A stretch of 25,928 nucleotides of DNA from positions 1 to 25,928 of IMG/VR virus record IMGVR_UViG_3300008459_000331; one strand, 5' to 3'. The notes beneath the pieces are model-generated. The model was not told where the DNA came from. It did not search any database and saw only the letters and a program-made list of their open reading frames with translations. Source of the DNA: a virus. Of this stretch, positions 19,730-25,928 are shown in pieces. Each line of letters starts with the position of its first letter. Position 1 is the first letter of the stretch. The translations under genes and the position numbers were made by a program.

Positions 19730-19945
19730 ATGGCACCGAAGACCCCAATCAAGACCGGTCGCAAGCCGACCACCGTCAACAAAGATAACTTCGGCACCGG
19801 CTACGCGAAGATGGTGACCGCAAACAAGCTGGACAAAGCTGGTTTGCCGGGTGCCGCGAAGAAGATGTCGCGGGAGGCGCTGGACATGATGGACAAGGGA
19901 TCGCACCGCCTGCAGAAAGACTTTGGCAAGCGCAAGAAGCCGTAA
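19730..19945 (+). CDS. Small basic head-region protein
   Basis: This is a 71-residue basic protein (MAPKTPIKTGRKPTTVNKDN to DFGKRKKP) with GAGGAG 6 nt upstream. The middle is helical (AGLPGAAKKMSREALDMMDK), with lysine-rich ends. Like the gene before it, it resembles small basic proteins next to the portal in some marine podovirus-like phages, which is a memory-based comparison. Function is unknown. Confidence 0.83.
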   Translation: MAPKTPIKTGRKPTTVNKDNFGTGYAKMVTANKLDKAGLPGAAKKMSREALDMMDKGSHRLQKDFGKRKKP

Positions 19946-19958
19946 ATAGGAACTCACT

Positions 19959-21986
19959 ATGGCAGGTCTGACAATTCTCCGCGTCGTTGGTAACGATGAG
20001 CTTGTGCGCCAAGAGCGCGAACAGGCAGAGCGTGAACTCGCAGCGCGGCAGAGCAGCCCCGTCATGGTGGGTTTGACAGCGCACCTCAAGGAGTGCTGGG
20101 ACGCAGCGCGCATCTCGCGTGACCCGATCACCGACATCATGCTCAAGGCCATGCGCCAGCGCAACGGTGAGTACGAGGCCGACAAGCTCCAGCGCATCCA
20201 AGAGCAGGGTGGCTCGGAAGTCTTCATGATGATTACCGAGGTCAAGTGCCGCGCTGCGGAGAGCTGGCTGCGGGACATCCTGCTCGACAACGGCACGCCA
20301 CCGTGGGACATCGTGCCCACACCTATCCCAGACCTGTCGCCCAAAGAGGCGGAGGAGCTGCAGATGGCCTTCGCCGAGCGCGTGATGGAGATCGTCCAGT
20401 CGTCAGGGCAGGCTCCGAGCAAGAGCCAGATCGGCGAGCTTAAGGAGATGGTCGGGCAGGAGTTCCGGTTCAAAATCCTGCAGGCGGCGCAGAATCGCGT
20501 CGACAAGATGCGGATCAAGATCGAGGACCAGTTCGCTCAGGGCGGCTGGTCGGACTCGTTTAACGAGTTCATTACCGACCTCGTGACTTTCCCGGCAGCC
20601 TTCATCAAGGGGCCGATCGTTCGGCGCCAGCGGTACCTCAAGTGGGAGGGCAGCAAGCTCGTCCCCGGCGAGCGCATTGCGCCTGAGTATGAGCGGGTCA
20701 GCCCGTTCAACATCTACCCCGAGCCGGGCATCACCCGGATCAACGATGGCTACATCTTCGAGTACCACGAACTGACCCGCACCCAGCTGGCCGATCTCAT
20801 CGGTGTGCCGGGCTACGACGACGCTGCCGTCCGCAAGGTGCTCGAAGTGGGCAACACCCAGTCATGGGTGCAGGAGTGGCAGAAGGACTCACGCGAGGAG
20901 GAGGAGCGCAAGTTCCACACCGAGCTGCGCCCGACCGAGGTCTACGACACGCTGGAGTTCTGGGGCAAGATCAGCGGCCGGATGCTGCGCGAGTGGGGCA
21001 TGACCGAGGAGGAAGTGCCTGACGTCGACCGCGAGTACGACGCCAACGTCTGGACCGTGGGGAACTATATCATCAAGGCGGTGCTCAACTACGACCCGCT
21101 CGGCGAGAAGCCCTACGCCAAGACCAGCTTCATTAAGCAGCCCGGCGCCTTCTGGGGCAAGGCCATTCCCGAGATCATCGAGGACATCCAGAACGTCTGC
21201 AACGCAGCAGCCCGGGCTCTGGTCAACAACATGGCGATCGCCTCCGGGCCGCAGGTCGAGGTTAACCTCGAACGTCTGCCTCCCAACGAGGACATCACCC
21301 AGCTGCAGCCGTGGAAAATCTGGCAGGTGATGAACGACCCGCTGGGTTCGTCAGCTCCGGCAGTGCGGTTCAACCAGCCCAACGACAACGCCAACACGCT
21401 GGTGGGGGTCTACGACCGCTTCTCACGCATGGCGGACGACCACAGCGGCATCCCGGCCTATATCTACGGCGACACCAACGTGCAGGGGGCAGGACGCACC
21501 GCGTCGGGCCTCTCCATGCTGATGGGCTCCGCGGGCAAGGGCATCCGGCAGGTGGTGATGCACATCGACAGCGACGTGCTCAAGACCATCGTGCAGCGCC
21601 AGTTCGTTTACAACATGCGCTACGATCCGGATGAGTCGATCAAGGGCGATGCACAGGTCGTTGCCAAGGGCGCGGTTAACCTCGCTGTCAAGGAGACGGT
21701 CAACGTCCGCCGCGTGGAGTTCCTCAACGCCACGGCCAACGAGTTCGACATCAGCATCATCGGGCCGCAGGGTCGCGCCGCGCTGCTGCGTGAGGTCGCT
21801 AAGGGGCTGCAGATGTCGGTCGACGACATCGTCCCGTCGCGTGAGAAGCTGGCGATGAACGAGCGGCTCGCTGCTGCATCGCAGCAGATGCCGGCACCCG
21901 GGGGCGGGCAGCCCGCGGCACAGAACACGGACCTCGCCGGTGCGCCGGCCGGTGGTACCAATCTCATAAACGGGGGGCCGCAGTGA
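19959..21986 (+). CDS. Portal (head-tail connector) protein
   Basis: This 675-residue protein forms the ring through which DNA is packaged. Supporting segments are the stem/wing-like ERVSPFNIYPEPGITRINDG, the FIKQPGAFWGKAIPEIIEDI helix region, and the conserved block DDHSGIPAYIYGDTNVQGAG then RTASGLSMLMGSAGKGIRQV (about 490-530). The size fits podovirus-type portals. The start has AGGAA 6 nt upstream. The C-terminus is Gly/Pro/Ala-rich (APGGGQPAAQNTDLAGAPAG), as often seen in portal tails. Its stop overlaps the next start. Confidence 0.92.
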   Translation: MAGLTILRVVGNDELVRQEREQAERELAARQSSPVMVGLTAHLKECWDAARISRDPITDIMLKAMRQRNGEYEADKLQRIQEQGGSEVFMMITEVKCRAAESWLRDILLDNGTPPWDIVPTPIPDLSPKEAEELQMAFAERVMEIVQSSGQAPSKSQIGELKEMVGQEFRFKILQAAQNRVDKMRIKIEDQFAQGGWSDSFNEFITDLVTFPAAFIKGPIVRRQRYLKWEGSKLVPGERIAPEYERVSPFNIYPEPGITRINDGYIFEYHELTRTQLADLIGVPGYDDAAVRKVLEVGNTQSWVQEWQKDSREEEERKFHTELRPTEVYDTLEFWGKISGRMLREWGMTEEEVPDVDREYDANVWTVGNYIIKAVLNYDPLGEKPYAKTSFIKQPGAFWGKAIPEIIEDIQNVCNAAARALVNNMAIASGPQVEVNLERLPPNEDITQLQPWKIWQVMNDPLGSSAPAVRFNQPNDNANTLVGVYDRFSRMADDHSGIPAYIYGDTNVQGAGRTASGLSMLMGSAGKGIRQVVMHIDSDVLKTIVQRQFVYNMRYDPDESIKGDAQVVAKGAVNLAVKETVNVRRVEFLNATANEFDISIIGPQGRAALLREVAKGLQMSVDDIVPSREKLAMNERLAAASQQMPAPGGGQPAAQNTDLAGAPAGGTNLINGGPQ

Positions 21987-22210
21987 AGCAGGCCACCCCC
22001 GAAGTAATCCTCGCGCTGGCTAACAGCGTCCGTCAATACCCAGTCATCCAAGAGTGGCTGGGAGAGTGGCGGATGTCTGAGCTTGAACGGCTACCCAGCG
22101 TAGGACAGAGCGTGACACTTGCACAGGGGCGGTGTCAGGTCTTAGGCGAGCTTTACAAGCTCGTCAGTGAGTCCCCTGACTTAGCAGCAAAGTCCCGTAG
22201 GGGCAGCTGA
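21983..22210 (+). CDS. Small post-portal protein with GTG start
   Basis: This is a 75-residue protein whose GTG start at 21983 overlaps the portal stop (GTGA), with GGGGGG upstream. It is helical, with VIQEWLGEWRMSELERLPSV and LAQGRCQVLGELYKLV. Phages with this type of portal often have a similar 70-90-residue protein in this place; its role is not known to me. It might assist portal ring assembly or scaffold contact, by position only. Confidence 0.82.
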   Translation: MKQATPEVILALANSVRQYPVIQEWLGEWRMSELERLPSVGQSVTLAQGRCQVLGELYKLVSESPDLAAKSRRGS

Positions 22211-22242
22211 TCCAACCACGCACACCCGAGAGGAGCGTCCAA

Positions 22243-23238
22243 ATGGCTATTCCCGCGCAAATCCGCAAACAGTCCGAGGCTATCTCGAAGCTGTACGAAG
22301 ACTTGAACCCGACCGAAGGAGAACAATCTCCGGCGGAGGGTGAGGTCCAGCAGCCGACAGGAGCCAACGGTGAGAGCGGTTCTGCCGCTGAACCGGCGCC
22401 TGCAGAGCAAGGGCAAACCGGAACCACGAATGATAACCCGACCGCCGAGCAGCGTTACCGCACCCTCCAAGGGATGTACAACGCTGATACGGCCCGCCTC
22501 CGGGCGGAGAACAATCAGATGGGCCAACGCGTCACTCAGCTCGAACAGCTGATCGCGTCGCTTTCCGCGCCCCAGCAGGCACAACAACCTGCACAGGCAG
22601 CCGCGGCGAAGCTCATCACCGACAAGGACGTTGAGGATTACGGCGACTCGATCGAGGTCATGCGCCGTGCCGCCCGCGAAGAAGTTGCTGCAGCGCAGCA
22701 GGAAGTCGCGGAACTCAAGCGTTTGTTCATGCAGATGCAGACAAACGTCGTCCCCAAGGTGGAGAGCGTCGTACAGCGACAGGCCCTTAACTCTGAGCAA
22801 ATGTTCTGGTCAGAACTGTCGGCGGAAGTCCCAGACTGGCGTGAAATCAACGCCGAGCAAGGCTTCCACAGCTGGCTGCTTGAGATCGACCCGCTGTCCG
22901 GCGTATCCCGGCAGTCGTACCTCGATAACGCGCAGAATCAGCTGGATGCACGGCGGGTCGCAGGGTTCTTCAAGACGTGGCAGTCAATGAATGGCGGTTC
23001 TGTTGCTCAATCACCTCGGAACGTTGCCAGTTCTCAACTTGAAAAACAGATCGCACCGGGTCGCGGTCGTACAGCGGCGAGCACTCCTGCCGCCAATGAC
23101 GGCAAGACCTACGCCCGGGCGGACGTCGCCAAGTTCTTTGACGACGTGCGCAAAGGTCTGTATAAGGGTCGTGAGCAGGAGCGTGACCGGATCGAACGCG
23201 ACATCTTCGCTGCACAGCGAGATGGCCGCATTACATAA
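22243..23238 (+). CDS. Scaffold (capsid assembly) protein
   Basis: This is a 331-residue acidic/glutamine-rich protein between portal and capsid genes, the normal place for scaffold. The N-terminal part is disordered and low complexity (NPTEGEQSPAEGEVQQPTGA). It is followed by coiled coil (YRTLQGMYNADTARLRAENN then MGQRVTQLEQLIASL), and a second helical part around 140-180. The C-terminus is basic and ends EQERDRIERDIFAAQRDGRI, suited to binding the capsid interior. It guides prohead assembly and leaves before packaging. The start has GAGGAG upstream. No protease is seen. Confidence 0.9.
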   Translation: MAIPAQIRKQSEAISKLYEDLNPTEGEQSPAEGEVQQPTGANGESGSAAEPAPAEQGQTGTTNDNPTAEQRYRTLQGMYNADTARLRAENNQMGQRVTQLEQLIASLSAPQQAQQPAQAAAAKLITDKDVEDYGDSIEVMRRAAREEVAAAQQEVAELKRLFMQMQTNVVPKVESVVQRQALNSEQMFWSELSAEVPDWREINAEQGFHSWLLEIDPLSGVSRQSYLDNAQNQLDARRVAGFFKTWQSMNGGSVAQSPRNVASSQLEKQIAPGRGRTAASTPAANDGKTYARADVAKFFDDVRKGLYKGREQERDRIERDIFAAQRDGRIT

Positions 23239-23262
23239 ACTGGCTAAGTGAAAGGACACCAC

Positions 23263-24189
23263 ATGGCCTATCCCGTTGCTCCCGGCCGCCCCAACTACTC
23301 GGGTAACTTCATCCCCGAGATTTGGTCCGGCAAACTGATCGAGAACTTCTACGACGCCACCGTGCTGTCGGCGATCTCGAACACCGACTACGAAGGCGAA
23401 ATCCGCCGCATGGGCGATACGGTTAACATCCGTACCCAGCCCAACATCACCATCCGCGAGTACGTCAAGGGTCAAAACCTCGTCGTCGAAAACCCGGACT
23501 CGCCCAAGCTGCAGCTCCTGATCGACAAAGGCGAGTACTTCTCCTGCGTCGAAGACGACATCGACCGCGTTCAGTCGGACATCAAACTGATGGACATGTG
23601 GTCGAAGGATGCTTCGGAGCAGATGAAGGTCAAGATCGACCAGCGCGTTCTGACCGACATGCTGCCGGACATCGACGCTGCCAACAAAGGCGCGACCGCT
23701 GGTGCACAGTCGGCTGCGTTCAACCTCGGCACCACCGGTTCGCCGCTGACCGTGACCAAGGATGGCGCTTCGACCACCACCCCGGTCATCGACCTGATCG
23801 TTGACATGGGCACCGTGCTCGACGAGGCCAACGTGCCGGAGTCGGACCGCTTCCTCGTGATCCCGGCCCGCATGGCTGGTCTCATCAAGAAGTCGGAACT
23901 CAAGGACGCTTCGCTCTCGGGCGACAGCGCGAGCCCGATCCGTAACGGCCGTCTCGGCATGATCGACCGCTTCACGCTCTACGTGTCGCACAACCTGAAC
24001 GTCTCGTCCGGCAAGACCTCGATCATCGCCGGTCACAAGATGGGCTTCACCTTCGCGTCGCAGATGACTGAGATGGAAACTATCCGCGCTCAGTCCACCT
24101 TCGGCAACATCGTGCGCGGCCTGCAGGTGTACGGCTACAAGGTCACTAAGGGCGAGGCGCTGGCACAAGCCGTCGTCCAGTTCGCATAA
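23263..24189 (+). CDS. Major capsid protein
   Basis: This is a 308-residue protein from ATG 23263 (MAYPVAPGRPNYSGNFIPEI), with AAAGGA 7 nt upstream; a GTG at 23248 is in frame but lies before the ribosome binding site. The pattern is that of HK97-fold coat proteins: N-terminal FIPEIWSGKLIENFYDATVL, the beta segment GDTVNIRTQPNITIREYVKG, a central insertion with gly/thr-rich stretch, the VIPARMAGLIKKSEL helix, and a C-terminal YGYKVTKGEALAQAVV. It follows scaffold and precedes two possible decoration proteins. Confidence 0.93.
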   Translation: MAYPVAPGRPNYSGNFIPEIWSGKLIENFYDATVLSAISNTDYEGEIRRMGDTVNIRTQPNITIREYVKGQNLVVENPDSPKLQLLIDKGEYFSCVEDDIDRVQSDIKLMDMWSKDASEQMKVKIDQRVLTDMLPDIDAANKGATAGAQSAAFNLGTTGSPLTVTKDGASTTTPVIDLIVDMGTVLDEANVPESDRFLVIPARMAGLIKKSELKDASLSGDSASPIRNGRLGMIDRFTLYVSHNLNVSSGKTSIIAGHKMGFTFASQMTEMETIRAQSTFGNIVRGLQVYGYKVTKGEALAQAVVQFA

Positions 24190-24201
24190 GGAGAACAGAT
24201 C

Positions 24202-24678
24202 ATGGTTGCCTACACTGACTCCCTTGGGTTCTACAAGAACTCGGCTGGTTTCTCGGCCAACTACACCGACCGCGTCAGCGTGATCGAGATCGACCTCGAC
24301 TTCGCAAAAATCGCGGCAGCCCGCACCGCCGCCAGCGCAGCCGCGCTGGGCTCCGGCGACACGCTGGTCATCGGCACCCTGCCCAAAGGCTCGTTCGTTC
24401 TGTCCGGCGTTGCTACGCTGGTCCGTGCGGAAGGCGCTGCGGCCAACATCGACGTCGGCATCAGCGGCGGCACTGTCGACTTCTGGGTCGACGGTTTCGA
24501 CCTGAACGGCACGGTTGGTTCCACCGGTGGCTACGCTGATGCAACGGCCTACTATGTAACCGCTGACACCGGCATCCTGTTGACCCTCAACTCTGCCAGC
24601 GTTGACGCAGCTCGCGTCAAAATCTCGCTGGCAGTGGTCAACATGGGCGCTGAACTCGGCACCATTCCGTCGGCCTAA
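24202..24678 (+). CDS. Probable head decoration or minor head protein
   Basis: This is a 158-residue beta-rich protein with AAGGAG 7 nt upstream. It shows SVIEIDLDFAKIAAARTAAS, then GDTLVIGTLPKGSFVLSGVA and NIDVGISGGTVDFWVDGFDL, ending SLAVVNMGAELGTIPSA. It is made of alternating strands with no enzymatic motif. Position directly after the capsid gene and similar length to the next protein suggest a capsid-decorating role or a related virion protein, which is inference. Confidence 0.82.
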   Translation: MVAYTDSLGFYKNSAGFSANYTDRVSVIEIDLDFAKIAAARTAASAAALGSGDTLVIGTLPKGSFVLSGVATLVRAEGAAANIDVGISGGTVDFWVDGFDLNGTVGSTGGYADATAYYVTADTGILLTLNSASVDAARVKISLAVVNMGAELGTIPSA

Positions 24679-24679
24679 T

Positions 24680-24701
24680 GATGGGGGCTTCGGCCCCCAT
24701 C
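24680..24701 (+). terminator. UUCG-tetraloop hairpin after first decoration-like gene
   Basis: GATGGGGGC pairs perfectly with GCCCCCATC over 9 bp with a TTCG loop. No U-tract follows, so full termination is doubtful. It may be a stabilising or partial-termination hairpin that tunes capsid versus downstream gene levels. Confidence 0.65.
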
Positions 24702-24723
24702 TCCCAACAAAAGGAGACTGAAA

Positions 24724-25200
24724 ATGGGTGTCTATAGCGGTATCTCGCAGGACAACGTCCGGATCAACAGCGGCAATGCAACCCTGCAGACGCTGGCTGT
24801 CACCGGGTCGGTCGTTGCGGCCGGTGTGGTTATGAATGTGCGTCAGCGGTTTACGATCGCTGAGGTGAACGCCGGCGCGACGCTTGTCGCCGCCGTCGCT
24901 GGCAAGTCCATCCGCATGGTGTCGTGCAAAGCTATCGCCGTTGGCGGTGCTGCTGGCGCCGTGACCACGGTGGATGTGCTGGGAACTCTGAGCACTGGGC
25001 GCAAGCTCGTTGCCTTTGCGCAGGCTAACCTGACGCAGAGCGCTGTGCTCACCGATGGCGGCACTGGTGCGGCTGTCCTCGCAGATGGTGCGTCCTACAC
25101 CGCAAACGACGCGGGTACGGCCGTCACTGTCGGCAAGACCGGCAGCAGCGTGACGACTGCAACGCACATCGACGTGATCTTTGATTACGTCCTTGTCTAA
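24724..25200 (+). CDS. Probable second head decoration-like protein
   Basis: This is a 158-residue, beta-rich, Ala/Val/Gly/Thr-rich protein with AAAGGAGA upstream. Segments include MNVRQRFTIAEVNAGATLVA, KSIRMVSCKAIAVGGAAGAV and HIDVIFDYVLV. It has the same length as the upstream protein but little identity visible by eye. Sitting between capsid and fibre-like genes, a surface-decoration or head-completion role is plausible, but no family is recognised. Confidence 0.8.
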   Translation: MGVYSGISQDNVRINSGNATLQTLAVTGSVVAAGVVMNVRQRFTIAEVNAGATLVAAVAGKSIRMVSCKAIAVGGAAGAVTTVDVLGTLSTGRKLVAFAQANLTQSAVLTDGGTGAAVLADGASYTANDAGTAVTVGKTGSSVTTATHIDVIFDYVLV

Positions 25201-25205
25201 AATCT

Positions 25206-25227
25206 GCGAGGCCCTTCGGGGCCTCGC
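25206..25227 (+). terminator. UUCG-tetraloop hairpin before the fibre-like gene
   Basis: GCGAGGCCC pairs perfectly with GGGCCTCGC over 9 bp with a TTCG loop, followed by a short U/C tract (TTCTTC). Together with the hairpin at 24680-24701 it brackets the second decoration-like gene. It is a possible weak terminator. Confidence 0.65.
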
Positions 25228-25245
25228 TTCTTCAAGGAGCGCACC

Positions 25246-25928
25246 ATGGCCACCAACCTGACAGCAGAAAAAGTTAAAGACAGCTTCTCGCAACTGCTGC
25301 ACATCGACGGCGGGCCTGAGGCTACGCCCAAGACGGTGTACAGCGGCACGGGCACGGCGACTGCGCTCAAGGTCGGCACAACCAACGTCGAGGTCGACAA
25401 CATCCGGGTCGATGGCAACACCATCAGCACGACGGACACCAACGGTAACTTGACTCTGTCTCCGAACGGCACCGGCGCCGTCGTGATGGGCAACGTGAAT
25501 ATCACCGGTGGCACGATCACCGGAACGAGTTTTCCCGGCAGCTTCACGGGTATCACACTTATCGAGTCCACAACGCTGGCCACCAGCGATGCGGAGACTG
25601 GTCTCACGATCACCGAGAACACGATCTCGGCAGACGGCACCGACACCAACATCGACATCAACATCACGCCCAAAGGTACGGGCGAGGTGAACGTCACGAA
25701 CATCGACGTCCTGAGTGGCAAGGTGCCGTTCAGCACGATCACTGGCCGGGCCTTTGCCTGTTTCTCTGACATCACAGACCAGACCGGCAGTGTGTCTGCA
25801 GGTACGGCGGTCAAGTTCGGGACCACTGAGGTCGCAGGTTCTGGCATCACGATGGTTACGGACGGTACCAACCTCACGCGCCTCACCTTCGCTGCGGCCG
25901 GTACGTACATGGTCGCTCCGAACCTGCA
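25246..25928 (+). CDS. Fibre/appendage-like virion protein, 3' end missing
   Basis: An uninterrupted frame runs from ATG 25246 (AAGGAG 7 nt upstream) to the window edge, giving 227 residues. The protein has a repeat: NTISTTDTNGNLTLSPNGTG then NTISADGTDTNIDINITPKG, each ending P-GTG-V. Such repeats are common in beta-helical phage fibres and appendage proteins. From about residue 160 (STITGRAFACFSDITDQTGS, then LTRLTFAAAGTYMVAPNL) the sequence looks like the start of a C1q/TNF-like jelly roll, a receptor- or trimer-forming domain. The fold call is by pattern and the C-terminus is unseen. Confidence 0.82.
   Translation, partial: MATNLTAEKVKDSFSQLLHIDGGPEATPKTVYSGTGTATALKVGTTNVEVDNIRVDGNTISTTDTNGNLTLSPNGTGAVVMGNVNITGGTITGTSFPGSFTGITLIESTTLATSDAETGLTITENTISADGTDTNIDINITPKGTGEVNVTNIDVLSGKVPFSTITGRAFACFSDITDQTGSVSAGTAVKFGTTEVAGSGITMVTDGTNLTRLTFAAAGTYMVAPNL

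Noticed and set aside
23011-25302. Open frame of 763 codons on the minus strand opposite scaffold, capsid and decoration genes
   Set aside because: It runs antisense to well-supported genes, its translation is rich in His/Arg/Asp/Val without domain features, and it has no ribosome binding site. It is explained by strong codon bias in the plus-strand genes.
25197-25910. Minus-strand frame of 237 codons opposite the fibre-like gene
   Set aside because: Low-complexity Val/Pro/Ser translation that mirrors the Thr/Asn/Gly-rich plus-strand protein; no start signals.

Overview
This window looks like part of the genome of a tailed double-stranded DNA bacteriophage (Caudoviricetes). Genes are packed almost without gaps, most starts overlap the preceding stop (ATGA, TGATG, TAATG, GTGA), and the set is typical of phage: family A DNA polymerase, nucleases, SNF2-type helicase, terminase, portal, scaffold and major capsid protein. 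The DNA is GC-rich except for an AT-rich control region, and three good sigma70-like promoters (TTGACA/TATAAT type, 17-bp spacing) suggest use of host RNA polymerase. A GC-rich proteobacterial host is a reasonable guess but is not proven. I see no integrase, excisionase, tRNA, insertion sequence or CRISPR array. Lysis and tail genes, primase, replicative helicase and any phage RNA polymerase must lie outside the window or be absent.

Layout. (1) Positions 1-15546 form one long leftward (minus-strand) block of about 33 genes, probably transcribed from a promoter at 15592-15620. Read in the direction of transcription it holds: small regulators, including a helix-turn-helix protein (15.5-14.0 kb); a MoxR-type AAA+ ATPase, a large helical protein and an HExxH/VWA protein with small partners (13.9-9.65 kb); about a dozen small or uncharacterised genes, some DNA-binding (9.65-6.0 kb); a structured 119-nt leader and a dATP/dGTP diphosphohydrolase-like gene (6.0-5.5 kb); and the replication/recombination genes PolA, Cas4-like nuclease, VRR-NUC nuclease and SNF2-like helicase, then small genes (5.5-0 kb). 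(2) Positions 15547-17341 are the control region. It has two leftward promoters with the same core, paired operator-like repeats upstream of each, a field of GTGTAAAG octamers in both orientations, a 16-bp inverted repeat, a 30-bp imperfect direct repeat, two opposed terminator-like hairpins, and a two-gene leftward cistron (16900-16294). It is the best candidate here for a replication origin and early/late switch. (3) Positions 17342-25928 are the rightward morphogenesis block: small terminase, a hidden 57-residue ORF, large terminase, terminator plus new promoter, two small basic proteins, portal, small post-portal protein, scaffold, major capsid protein, two head-decoration-like proteins, and the start of a fibre-like protein cut by the window edge.

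How it fits together: leftward transcripts supply regulation, the ATPase/VWA module, nucleotide pool control and DNA replication/recombination; rightward transcripts supply packaging and the virion. Most promising for follow-up are the iteron-like control region, the possible RNA switch in front of the nucleotide diphosphohydrolase, and the AAA+/VWA module with its unknown small partners. Function calls rest on motifs read by eye; no database search was possible.
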